Shown here: piece by piece, positions 1 through 6,009 of the stretch
Position numbering within the stretch: position 1 is the first letter of the stretch
Layout: each line of letters begins with the position of its first letter
DNA from: Bifidobacteriaceae bacterium
GTDB lineage: Bacteria > Actinomycetota > Actinomycetes > Actinomycetales > WQXJ01
NCBI GenBank assembly: GCA_031278675.1
Contig: JAITJY010000392.1
Span: forward strand, 1-6,578
Direction: 5' to 3'
DNA length: 6,578 bases
Translations under genes and position numbers: made by a program
The notes under the pieces: model-generated
Told to the model about the DNA's origin: nothing
Databases searched by the model: none
The model's input: only the letters and a program-made list of their open reading frames with translations

Positions 1-1
1 C

Positions 2-178
2 AATTCAATCGGCTTGGTGACCTATCTGAGCCCTGCGCTGGGCCACGAATTGGGCGATCAGATTGGTCGTGAGGCCGCCTCCAGCGGCAAATCCGTCCGC
101 GAAGTGGTCCTGGATCACGGCTACCTCGAAGAGGCCGAATTCGACCGCCTAATCAACCTCCACGACCTAACCAAGTAG
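2..178 (+). CDS. aspA: Aspartate ammonia-lyase (aspartase), C-terminal end only
   Basis: Only the last 58 codons and the TAG stop are in the window; the gene begins upstream of the left edge. Aspartase reversibly deaminates L-aspartate to fumarate and ammonia in the cytoplasm. The visible part starts with NSIGLVTYLSPALGHELGD, close to the NSIGIVTYLNPFIGHHNGD stretch of known aspartases. It continues with GKSVREVVLDHGYLEEAEFDRLI, the C-terminal helical domain shared by the aspartase/fumarase superfamily. The VTYL..GH wording favours aspartase over class II fumarase, whose tail reads more like VTALNP, but the two families are related and the catalytic loop is not in view. The tail is short, ending at LTK soon after the usual position. 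The next gene, tsaD, starts 70 bp downstream on the same strand with a hairpin between them. Confidence 0.85.
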   Translation, partial: NSIGLVTYLSPALGHELGDQIGREAASSGKSVREVVLDHGYLEEAEFDRLINLHDLTK

Positions 179-211
179 CTGCGCCCCACCCCTGGCTGGC
201 GAGCGGCGCAG
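179..211 (+). terminator. Hairpin just after aspA, possible terminator
   Basis: CTGCGCC (179-185) and GGCGCAG (205-211) are perfect 7-bp complements starting directly after the aspA stop codon, with a 19-nt loop. There is no T-run, so it is not a classical intrinsic terminator, although GC-rich actinobacterial terminators often lack one. The right arm lies inside the dispersed repeat at 191-240. It could equally be a weak attenuating structure between aspA and tsaD. Confidence 0.35.
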
Positions 212-240
212 TAGGCGAGGATCGGTGGATTGAGGCTAAG
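191..240. repeat. Dispersed intergenic repeat, copy A
   Basis: This 50-nt stretch fills most of the aspA-tsaD gap and recurs at 2841-2888. The core, 206-240 against 2854-2888, matches at 33 of 35 positions. Both copies begin with CCTGGCTGG and end with GAGGCTAAG. The outer part differs by a 2-nt indel and a few substitutions. The end of this copy (GAGGCTAAG plus G241) provides the purine-rich AAGG that would act as the tsaD ribosome binding site. No terminal inverted repeats or coding potential are evident. Placement between co-directional genes resembles mycobacterial interspersed units (MIRU), but no homology is claimed. Confidence 0.75.
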
Positions 241-248
241 GTGTCCGG

Positions 249-1289
249 GTGCGACACGAACCGTTGGTGCTGGGGATCGAGACTTCCTGCGACGAGACTG
301 GGGTCGCGTTGACTAGGGGATTTACGCTGCTCCAGGACCGGGTGGCGTCTTCGGTCGCCGAACATGCGCGCTTCGGCGGAATTGTGCCGGAGGTCGCATC
401 GCGGGCGCATTTGGAGGCGATCGGGCCGACAGTCCAAGCGACACTCGCAGCGGTCGGGGTCCGCCTCGCAGACGTCGATGCGATCGCTGTGACGGCGGGA
501 CCAGGGCTGGTCGGCTCTTTGGCGGTGGGGCTGGCCACAGCTAAGGCGTATGCGTTGGCGCTGGACAAACCGCTGTTCGGGGTGAACCATGTGGTGGGTC
601 ACGCGCTCGTCGATCAACTGGTGCACGGCCCATTCGACGGCCCCGTGCTGGCGCTGATCGTCTCCGGGGGCCATTCCTCGCTGCTGGTGATTGACGGGCC
701 GCACGTCACGCAGCTAGGACAGACGTTGGACGATGCCGCCGGTGAAGCTTTCGATAAAGTCGGCCGGCTGCTGGGCCTGCCGTATCCGGGTGGGCCGCAC
801 ATCGATGCGCTGGCCCGCAGCGGCAATCCTGCAGCGATTGCGTTCCCGCGCGCCTTGATGCGCCCGAAAGACCAAGCGACCCACGCGTACGATTTTTCGT
901 TCTCGGGACTGAAGACGGCGGCAGCCCGCTGGCTGGAAGCCGCCCACGACGCGGGGCGGGAGGTGCCGGTAGGTGACTTTGCGGCATCGTTCAGCGGGGC
1001 GGTGGCTGACGTGTTGACGGCGAAAACCATCGCTGCGGCGCGTGAACTTGGGCTTGGGTGTGTGGTGATCGGCGGCGGATTCTCAGCAAACACGCAGCTC
1101 AGAGACCTGGCGGCCGAGCGTTTTGGTGCGAATGGGCTGGACTTGCGCATCCCGCCGGTCCGGTTTTGCACGGACAACGGCGCAATGATCGCAGCGGCCG
1201 GTGTCCACGCGCTGGTGCACGGCCTGGCGCCATCAGCCCTCGACCTAGGCGCGGACTCATCGCTCCCACCGACGGTGCTGGTGGCTTGA
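249..1289 (+). CDS. tsaD: tRNA N6-threonylcarbamoyladenosine transferase TsaD
   Basis: TsaD transfers the threonylcarbamoyl group from threonylcarbamoyl-AMP to A37 of tRNAs reading ANN codons, giving t6A. In bacteria it works with TsaB and TsaE in the cytoplasm. The 346-residue product is full length for the family. Visible landmarks are [14 protein letters not shown] at 8-21, the metal-binding pair in NHVVGH (His114, His118), VSGGHSSLL at 138-146, the [20 protein letters not shown] block at 161-180 followed by [15 protein letters not shown] at 273-281, and [10 protein letters not shown] at 306-315 with the metal-ligand Asp309. The GTG at 249 is chosen because the conserved region begins a few residues later and AAGG (238-241) sits 7 nt upstream. 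An earlier GTG at 241 is out of frame. The gene faces the ybdK-like gene convergently. Neither tsaB nor rimI, common neighbours, is adjacent on the left; aspA occupies that place. Confidence 0.97.
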   Translation: MRHEPLVLGIETSCDETGVALTRGFTLLQDRVASSVAEHARFGGIVPEVASRAHLEAIGPTVQATLAAVGVRLADVDAIAVTAGPGLVGSLAVGLATAKAYALALDKPLFGVNHVVGHALVDQLVHGPFDGPVLALIVSGGHSSLLVIDGPHVTQLGQTLDDAAGEAFDKVGRLLGLPYPGGPHIDALARSGNPAAIAFPRALMRPKDQATHAYDFSFSGLKTAAARWLEAAHDAGREVPVGDFAASFSGAVADVLTAKTIAAARELGLGCVVIGGGFSANTQLRDLAAERFGANGLDLRIPPVRFCTDNGAMIAAAGVHALVHGLAPSALDLGADSSLPPTVLVA

Positions 1290-1299
1290 CCGGCGGGCG

Positions 1300-1433
1300 C
1301 ACGCGGCCGGGGGTGGCCACGCGGCCGGGGGTGGACACGCGGACGGGGGTGGGCACGCGGCCGGGGGTGGACACGCGGCCGGAGGTGGGCACGCGGCCGG
1401 AGGTGGACACGCGGCCGGGGGTGGACACGCGGT
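1300..1433. repeat. 18-bp tandem repeat array, seven full units plus a partial one
   Basis: The unit CACGCGGCCGGGGGTGGA begins at 1300, 1318, 1336, 1354, 1372, 1390 and 1408, with an incomplete eighth unit at 1426. Units differ only at a few positions: GGC/GGA/GGG at the end, one GGACGG, and two GGAGGTGG. There is no spacer, so it is a minisatellite and not CRISPR. It starts 10 bp after the tsaD stop, in the convergent gap between tsaD and the ybdK-like gene. Because 18 is a multiple of three, the array stays open in several frames, but no frame has a convincing start or a recognisable product. The + strand is G-rich (GGGGGTGG in most units). Confidence 0.95.
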
Positions 1434-1477
1434 TGTGCTTCGGGCCCCAGCCCGTCCATGGTGGCTCTGCGCTGACC

Positions 1478-1496
1478 GGGAGCCGCAACGGCTCTC
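1478..1496. terminator. Hairpin in the convergent tsaD/ybdK gap
   Basis: GGGAGCCG (1478-1485) pairs with CGGCTCTC (1489-1496) as an 8-bp stem with one G-U pair and a 3-nt loop CAA. It sits between the two convergent stop codons (1289 and 1529), where a shared bidirectional terminator would be expected. Neither strand has a T-run after it. The call is based on stem quality and position only. Confidence 0.4.
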
Positions 1497-1528
1497 GATG
1501 CCAGCCGACCGGAGCCCCACGCTGCCGA

Positions 1529-2674
1529 TCAGGCGGCGCGGGCCGGGCGGTTGGTCGCTAGCTCGGTGACCAGGGAGGCGACCACTGCGTTCAGGTCGCC
1601 GCCGGCGGAATCGGCGACGGCCAACTGGCGCTGGTAGGAGGCGCCCACACTGATCATGGTCCGGATGAAGGCGAGTTCGGCGGAACAGTTCAACCGCTCC
1701 GCGACGGGCGCGAGGCGGGTCAGAACGGTGTCGAGATGATCGGTGACCAGGGCTTCGTCGCCGGCGGCGTTCAGGATGATGATCGCGTCCATCCCGTAGC
1801 GGGCGGACCGCCACTTGTTTTCTTGGACAAACCAGGCGGGCATGTGGGGGAGTTCGCGGCCGGCATCCAGCAGGGTGGAGAACTCTTCGACCAAGCATTG
1901 GACTAGGGCGCTAACGGCGGCTACCTCGTTCAAGGTGGGCAGGGCGTCACAGACGCGCACCTCCAGTGTGCCAAACCGGGGAGCGGGCCGGATATCCCAC
2001 CTGATCTCGTCGAACACATCGATCACACCGGTCAAGACCATGTCGCTGACGTAGTGTTCCAATTCGTCCCAGCGTTGGAATTGAAAGGGCAGCCCGGCGG
2101 TTGGGAGTTGTTGGAAGAGCAGGGCACGGTTGGACGCGTAGCCGGTGGCTTGCCCGCTCCAATAAGGCGACGATGCCGACAGCGCCTGTAAGTGCGGCAA
2201 GTAGCAGAGCAGCGCACGCACCATGGGTAGCACTTTTCGCCGGTCTTCGACCCCGACATGGGTGTGCACACCGTAGATCACCATCTGGCGGCCCCACCAT
2301 TGCGTCCGTTCGACGAGTTCGCGGTACCGTTCTTTGTTCGTCACTTCTTGTTGTTCCCAGCGGGCGAATGGGTGACCTCCAGCCGCCATCAAGTCAATGC
2401 GCAACGGGTCTGCGGCGGCCCTGATCGCTTCTAACCGTTCGCCGGCCTGACGCGCTGCGAGTCCCACCGACGTGAACGGGTCGGTGACAATCTCTAGCGT
2501 GTTGACCAGGAACTCTTGCACAATGCCGGGCGGGGCAGCACCGTCCGGTCCGCGCAGCACGTCCAGCAGCGCGGCGGCGGCCTGCCGCAGGTCGCCCGAA
2601 TCCCGGTCAACCAACTGGATTTCCCATTCGATCCCGACCGTGCCCCGCGCCGAGCGCGCAAACGGAATTTCCAT
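1529..2674 (-). CDS. YbdK-type carboxylate-amine ligase (glutamate-cysteine ligase family 2)
   Basis: Members of the GCS2 family (YbdK, TIGR02050 type) are ATP-dependent ligases joining a carboxylate to an amine. They are usually annotated as glutamate-cysteine ligases, but the physiological substrate in actinobacteria is uncertain. The 381-residue product carries the family pattern in order (numbering from the ATG start): GIEWEIQLVD at 14-23 (actinobacterial counterpart of GVEWELALVD), GGHPFARWEQQ near 99-109, RTQWWGRQMVIYGVHTHVG at 123-141 with the conserved His pair, LSASSPYWSG near 165-174, GYASNRALLFQQLPTAGLPF near 178-197, EIRWDIRPAPRFGTLEVRVCD near 223-243 and FVQENKWRSARYG near 282-294. 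The ATG at 2674 is preferred over the in-frame GTG at 2677 because AGGAGG (2680-2685) lies 5 nt from the ATG but only 2 nt from the GTG. It is a monocistronic minus-strand gene. No convincing promoter was found upstream. Confidence 0.93.
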   Translation of the reverse strand: MEIPFARSARGTVGIEWEIQLVDRDSGDLRQAAAALLDVLRGPDGAAPPGIVQEFLVNTLEIVTDPFTSVGLAARQAGERLEAIRAAADPLRIDLMAAGGHPFARWEQQEVTNKERYRELVERTQWWGRQMVIYGVHTHVGVEDRRKVLPMVRALLCYLPHLQALSASSPYWSGQATGYASNRALLFQQLPTAGLPFQFQRWDELEHYVSDMVLTGVIDVFDEIRWDIRPAPRFGTLEVRVCDALPTLNEVAAVSALVQCLVEEFSTLLDAGRELPHMPAWFVQENKWRSARYGMDAIIILNAAGDEALVTDHLDTVLTRLAPVAERLNCSAELAFIRTMISVGASYQRQLAVADSAGGDLNAVVASLVTELATNRPARAA

Positions 2675-2679
2675 CACTG

Positions 2680-2685
2680 CCTCCT
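2680..2685 (-). promoter_or_regulatory. Strong Shine-Dalgarno of the ybdK-like gene
   Basis: On the minus strand this reads AGGAGG, a full anti-16S match. Its spacing decides the start codon: 5 nt to ATG (2674) against 2 nt to GTG (2677). Confidence 0.85.
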
Positions 2686-2826
2686 AAAGGTTCTCCACCA
2701 ATTTTGGCCCCTGCGTTCCGGGATTAAGCCTGGATCCGCCGATGATCCCCGGAGGGAAGCACCAGACGGGTGCGATGGCCGTTCCTGGCCGGCGATGGCT
2801 ACCCGGTGGCCTGCCCGGCTGGTCAG
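2686..2826. other. Non-coding stretch upstream of the ybdK-like gene
   Basis: This is the first part of a 460-bp gap without a credible gene (2675-3134). It should contain the promoter of the ybdK-like gene reading leftward, but I see no clear pair of -35 and -10 hexamers. A short inverted repeat GGATC...GATCC spans about 2732-2748. The remainder of the gap is taken by the direct repeat, dispersed repeat, tandem array and hairpin listed separately. Confidence 0.5.
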
Positions 2827-2838
2827 GGGAGTCCAGCG
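2827..2838. repeat. 12-bp direct repeat, left copy
   Basis: GGGAGTCCAGCG occurs here and identically at 3100-3111. The pair brackets the dispersed repeat copy B and the whole 15-bp tandem array, 261 nt in between. Confidence 0.6.
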
Positions 2839-2840
2839 TG

Positions 2841-2888
2841 CCTGGCTGGTGCTGCGCAGTAGGTGAGGATCGGTGGATCGAGGCTAAG
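2841..2888. repeat. Dispersed intergenic repeat, copy B
   Basis: This is the second copy of the element at 191-240, in the same orientation relative to the + strand. The 35-nt core differs at only two positions (C/T near 2863 and T/C near 2879). It lies 35 bp before the 15-bp array and about 150 bp upstream of the ybdK-like start. Here it is not close to a start codon, so a dedicated ribosome-binding role is unlikely to explain its conservation. Confidence 0.75.
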
Positions 2889-2923
2889 CGCCCAGGAGCG
2901 TGGCGAATAACCGCGCTCCGGCC

Positions 2924-3073
2924 GGGCCCGCGCCGGTCGTGCCCGCGCCGGTCGTGCCCGCGCCGGCCGTGTCCGCTCGGGCCGTGTCCGCTCCGGCCGT
3001 GCCCGCTCCGGTCGTGCCCGCTCCGGCCGTGTCCGCGCCGGTCGTGCCCGCTCCGGCCGTGCCCGCGCCGGCC
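2924..3073. repeat. 15-bp tandem repeat array, ten units
   Basis: Ten 15-bp units of the form GTGCCCGCGCCGGTC run without gaps, starting at 2924 and then every 15 bp to 3059. The first unit starts GGG instead of GTG. Variation is confined to a few positions: GCGCC/GCTCC, GTGCCC/GTGTCC and GTC/GCC at the end. A degenerate unit may precede it at 2909-2923. The array lies in the gap downstream of the methyltransferase and upstream of the ybdK-like gene. It would encode Val-Pro-Ala-Pro-Ala-like pentapeptides on the + strand, but the only start in that frame (GTG 2900) has poor ribosome-binding spacing. The sequence is unrelated to the 18-bp array at 1300-1433. Confidence 0.95.
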
Positions 3074-3099
3074 GGCGGTACGCTGACCAGCGGAAACGC

Positions 3100-3111
3100 G
3101 GGAGTCCAGCG
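3100..3111. repeat. 12-bp direct repeat, right copy
   Basis: Identical to GGGAGTCCAGCG at 2827-2838. After this copy the sequence continues GCAGG, which resembles the GCAGTAGG inside the dispersed repeat, so it might be a decayed third copy of a longer element. Confidence 0.55.
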
Positions 3112-3120
3112 CAGGTTTGG

Positions 3121-3154
3121 CCGGGGAATCCGGCCTATTCACCGGATTCCCCGG
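3121..3154 (-). terminator. Perfect 13-bp hairpin around the methyltransferase stop codon
   Basis: CCGGGGAATCCGG (3121-3133) and CCGGATTCCCCGG (3142-3154) are perfect complements with an 8-nt loop (3134-3141). Read on the minus strand, the first arm encodes the final residues TGES, the loop contains the TAG stop (3137-3135), and the second arm lies just downstream. It is the strongest inverted repeat in the window and the likely terminator of the aminotransferase-methyltransferase unit. No T-run follows, which is common for GC-rich actinobacterial terminators. Confidence 0.65.
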
Positions 3155-4610
3155 TTCCCGCGAGCGGGCGGACCACCAGCACCGATTGTTGCGCACCCAG
3201 CCGGGTCAGTATTACCACCATCTTCCCCTCACCCCGCAAATCTAGGCGTTTTAGCAGGTCCGCAGGGTCCACAGCGGTGCCGCGCTTCTTTACAATCAGT
3301 TGGCCTATGCCGTGCCGCCGCAAATACGCCTGCAACCGTTTGAGGGAAAACGGAAAAGAATCTTCGACACTGTAGGCCGTCAGGAATGGGCTGTCTTGGA
3401 CCAATTGCCCGGCCGTGATGTAGGCGATCTTGGGGTGGACCAGCCGGGCGTCCGCCAGTGGCGCGGCGGCCTGTTGCAGCAATCCGGCCCGGATAACTGC
3501 GCCATCCGGCTCGTAGAGATAAGCGCCGAGGGTGCCCGTCGGCAACGGCGGGACCGAATCCTCGACCAGGTGGTGCGCGGCCCCGTCCCGGATCACGAGG
3601 GCGCTGCGGGCAGCCGTGCCCGCGCGCGCGCCGGGCGGGCGTGTCAGGCCGTGAGCGGCGGCGGGCGGGATGGCGGCATCGGGCGTGGGGGTGCCGGGCG
3701 GGGCCGGGGGATGTGGTGGCTGGGCGGAACCGGGCTGGGCCGGGGGATTTGGTGGCGCGGCGGCATCGGGCGTGGGGGTGTCGGGCTGGGCCGGGGGATG
3801 TGGTGGCGCGGCGGAACCGGGCGGGAAGGTGCCGGGCTGGGCCGGGGGATGTGGTGGCGGGGCGGAACCGGGCGGGGGAAGCTGGCGGAGCGATCCGAAC
3901 CATAACGCGACCTCGACCACGGCGCCGTCTGCCGAAACCCACTCTGCTTCGGCGCCGGGCGGGATGGCGCTGTGCGGCAGGCCGGGGGCGGCCTTGATGC
4001 CGAGCGGGCGGTCGGTGGCGAGCGGAAGCAGGCGCGCGAGGGGCGGGTCCCAGGCGGCGGGATCGAAGATGCGTCGGCCGTTGGCGGCGCGCCTGGACGG
4101 GTCGGCCCACAGGGCATCTGCGCTGGTCAGATCGGCTTCAAGGGAATCGGCGGTGACTATGCGGGCCTCCGGGAAAGCGGCGAGGTTGGCGCGGGCGATC
4201 GCGGCTGTGAGGGGGTCTCGTTCGAATACGGTGACACGCAGTCCCAAGGCGGCCAGGGCTAGGGCGTCGCCCCCGATCCCGCCGGTGAGGTCCGCGACGT
4301 GGGTCGCACCCGCCGCGAGATAGCGCCGCGCGTGGTGGGCGGCGACCACCAACCGGGTGGCTTGAGCCAGTCCCTGGTCGGTGAACAACATGTGCTGGGC
4401 GAACTCCCCGAACTTGGGCTCCGCCGCCTGGCGGAGCCTGAGCTGGGTCAAAGCAGCCGCTGCGAGGCGGGGATCAACGCCGCGTCGTCTCAGACCCTCG
4501 GCGAGTGCCAGCGCCCCCTGGGAGGAATAGGCCTCGGAGCGGCTAGCCAGCCGCTCCAACAGGTAGCGTCCTTGGTCGGAAACCAGGGACGCGACATCGC
4601 CCAAATCCAC
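3135..4610 (-). CDS. Class I SAM-dependent methyltransferase with THUMP-like C-terminal domain
   Basis: The 491-residue product has a Rossmann methyltransferase fold followed by a THUMP-like domain (PF18096 type), suggesting an RNA substrate, though none is established. Visible parts are an N-terminal helical region (1-100), motif I VADLTGGIGGD at 105-115 (SAM binding), an acidic residue ending strand 2 (VFERDP, 128-133), DALWADPSRR at 165-174 and IKAAPGLPHSAIP at 205-217. The C-terminal part, about 338-485, includes YLYEPDGAVIRAGL, KIAYIT, FPFSLKRLQAYLRRHGIGQL and IVKKRGT. Between the two domains, residues 245-332 are a Pro/Ala-rich insertion, described separately, that makes the protein longer than I expect for the family. 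The start is GTG at 4610, behind a G-rich but imperfect Shine-Dalgarno (GGGTGGG). The aminotransferase ends 61 bp upstream on the same strand, so the two are probably co-transcribed. Confidence 0.88.
   Translation of the reverse strand: MDLGDVASLVSDQGRYLLERLASRSEAYSSQGALALAEGLRRRGVDPRLAAAALTQLRLRQAAEPKFGEFAQHMLFTDQGLAQATRLVVAAHHARRYLAAGATHVADLTGGIGGDALALAALGLRVTVFERDPLTAAIARANLAAFPEARIVTADSLEADLTSADALWADPSRRAANGRRIFDPAAWDPPLARLLPLATDRPLGIKAAPGLPHSAIPPGAEAEWVSADGAVVEVALWFGSLRQLPPPGSAPPPHPPAQPGTFPPGSAAPPHPPAQPDTPTPDAAAPPNPPAQPGSAQPPHPPAPPGTPTPDAAIPPAAAHGLTRPPGARAGTAARSALVIRDGAAHHLVEDSVPPLPTGTLGAYLYEPDGAVIRAGLLQQAAAPLADARLVHPKIAYITAGQLVQDSPFLTAYSVEDSFPFSLKRLQAYLRRHGIGQLIVKKRGTAVDPADLLKRLDLRGEGKMVVILTRLGAQQSVLVVRPLAGTGESGE
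3669..3878. repeat. In-frame tandem repeat encoding a Pro-rich interdomain linker
   Basis: Within the methyltransferase gene a 51-bp unit (17 codons) is repeated. In coding order the units are 3807-3857 (PPHPPAQPGTFPPGSAA), 3756-3806 (PPHPPAQPDTPTPDAAA), 3720-3755 (a 12-codon unit, PPNPPAQPGSAQ, lacking five codons) and 3669-3719 (PPHPPAPPGTPTPDAAI). A partial PPPGSAP precedes them. All length changes are multiples of three, so the frame is preserved. The segment separates the catalytic domain from the THUMP-like domain and probably forms an extended, disordered linker. Confidence 0.93.
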
Positions 4611-4671
4611 CTGCCCACCCTACCCGCCGCCCCGGCCCCTGATCGGTGCTTGGTCAAGGCTTGGGTGCGGT

Positions 4672-6009
4672 TCAGCGGTGGCCCGTCGGCTGGTTGTTGA
4701 GGACCTGCTCCAAAATAGCTAGGCCGGCGCGGGCTTGGGCAGCCGAGATCACGCACGGCGGGGTCAGATGGATGCGGTTGTCGACAGTGATGGGCCACAT
4801 TCCCGCCGCGCGGCAGTCCGCTCCGATCTGAGCCACTGTGGCGGCCGGCAGGGGTGCCCGAGTCGCCTGGTCGCCGACCAATTCCACCGCCCAGAAACAG
4901 CCCATCCCGCGGACCTCACCGACCAAAGGATGCCGCTCCGCGAGCCGCGCGAGCGCCGGCCCGATCACCTCAGTGCCGATGGCGGCAGCGTGAGGGATGA
5001 CGGCATCGTCCTCCATGGCCGTAATGTTCGCGGTGACCGCCGCCATTGCCAACGGGTGGCCGGAATACGTCAGGCCGCCGGGGAACAAACGTGCGTCGAA
5101 ACGCGTTGCAATCTCATCGGATAGTGCCACTCCGCCCGCCGGCACATACCCCGAGTTGACCCCCTTGGCGAACGTCACCAAGTCCGGCCGGACCGAGAAA
5201 TGGTCCAGCGCCAGCCAACTACCGCTACGGCCAAAACCAGCCATGACCTCATCCAATATCAGCACGATGCCGTATTCGTCAGCTAGCGCTCGGACCTGCG
5301 GCAGGTAGGTGGGCGGCGGCACCAAGATGCCGGCCGTGCCGGGGATGGTCTCGAACAGGAAGGCCGCAACGGTGTCCGGGCCTTCGGCCTCGACCACCCG
5401 GCGCAAGTGATGCGCGGCGCGGTCGGCTTCCTCTTGAGGCGTGGTGGCCCAGTATTCGCTGCGGTACAGATAAGGGCCAAAGACATGGCGGTGCCCCCAG
5501 GCGAACTCATTCGGAATGCGGCGCCAATCGCCAGTCGCAGCGATCGCCGCTCCGGTGTTGCCGTGATAAGAGCGGTAAAACGAGATCACCTTGGTGCGGC
5601 CAGTGTGCAGCCGCGCCAGCCGGATGGCGTTCTCAACCGCGTCAGCGCCCGCATTGGTGAACAAGATCCGGTTCATGCCCGTAGGCATGTGACGGATGAC
5701 AGCTTCGGCGGCCTCCGCCCGGGCCAGATTCGCCGTGGCGGGCTGGATTGTTGCCAGCGTGGCGGCCTGCCGCTGGATCGCCTCCACCACCGCTGGATGG
5801 CCGTAGCCCAGGTTCGCGTTGACCAGTTGCGACGAAAAATCGATCCAGTGTCGGCCCGCATGATCCCAGATTTCTGCTCCCTGTCCACCCGCGATGTGCA
5901 CCCTTGGCCGACTAGCTTGCGCACTCCAAGGCGCGAAGAACGACGCGTGGTCGCGGTCAATGATGGCCTCATCCAGGGCTGCGCCAACAAGCGGATCGGT
6001 TTGGTTCAT
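4672..6009 (-). CDS. Class III PLP-dependent aminotransferase (taurine/beta-alanine:pyruvate type)
   Basis: This 445-residue protein has the full class III (fold type I, omega-aminotransferase) pattern. It includes WSAQ at 28-31, IDFSSQLVNANLGYGHP at 56-72, FTNAGADAVENAIRLAR at 117-133 (cofactor phosphate region), YRSYHG at 145-150 (aromatic residue stacking on PLP), FETIPGTAG at 219-227, LDEVMAGFGR at 252-261 with Asp253 for the pyridine nitrogen, FAKGVNSGY at 280-288 with Lys282 as the Schiff-base lysine, and GGLTYSGHPL at 311-320. The wording is closest to proteins named taurine-pyruvate or beta-alanine-pyruvate aminotransferase, or simply aspartate aminotransferase family; the donor substrate cannot be fixed from sequence. 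The ATG at 6009 is supported by AAAGGAAG (6019-6026) 9 nt upstream. It is transcribed divergently from groES and followed by the methyltransferase gene. All catalytic residues are present. Confidence 0.92.
   Translation of the reverse strand: MNQTDPLVGAALDEAIIDRDHASFFAPWSAQASRPRVHIAGGQGAEIWDHAGRHWIDFSSQLVNANLGYGHPAVVEAIQRQAATLATIQPATANLARAEAAEAVIRHMPTGMNRILFTNAGADAVENAIRLARLHTGRTKVISFYRSYHGNTGAAIAATGDWRRIPNEFAWGHRHVFGPYLYRSEYWATTPQEEADRAAHHLRRVVEAEGPDTVAAFLFETIPGTAGILVPPPTYLPQVRALADEYGIVLILDEVMAGFGRSGSWLALDHFSVRPDLVTFAKGVNSGYVPAGGVALSDEIATRFDARLFPGGLTYSGHPLAMAAVTANITAMEDDAVIPHAAAIGTEVIGPALARLAERHPLVGEVRGMGCFWAVELVGDQATRAPLPAATVAQIGADCRAAGMWPITVDNRIHLTPPCVISAAQARAGLAILEQVLNNQPTGHR

Noticed and set aside
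614..1459. Minus-strand open frame of 281 codons with Arg-Pro-His repeats, in phase with the ybdK-like gene after its stop
   Set aside because: Most of it is antisense to tsaD, whose protein is fully conserved; high GC content produces such long shadows.
1058..1561. Plus-strand open frame of 167 codons through the 18-bp array
   Set aside because: It starts inside tsaD in another frame and is kept open by the triplet-phased array; the start lacks a credible ribosome binding site.
1300..3073. CRISPR-like appearance of the tandem arrays
   Set aside because: Units abut without unique spacers and are too short; no cas genes are present.
2684..3196. Minus-strand open frame of 170 codons with Arg-Gly-His repeats
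   Set aside because: It overlaps the methyltransferase C-terminus in another frame, consists mainly of the translated 15-bp array, and has no family resemblance.
2900..3343. Plus-strand open frame of 147 codons encoding Val-Pro-Ala-Pro repeats across the 15-bp array
   Set aside because: Its second half is antisense to the conserved end of the methyltransferase, AGGAG is only 1 nt from the GTG, and the repetitive part stays open simply because the unit is 15 bp. No recognisable domain.
3670..4323. Long Gly-rich plus-strand frame antisense to the methyltransferase
   Set aside because: Opposite a clearly conserved coding frame; Gly-rich content reflects the reverse complement of Pro-rich codons.
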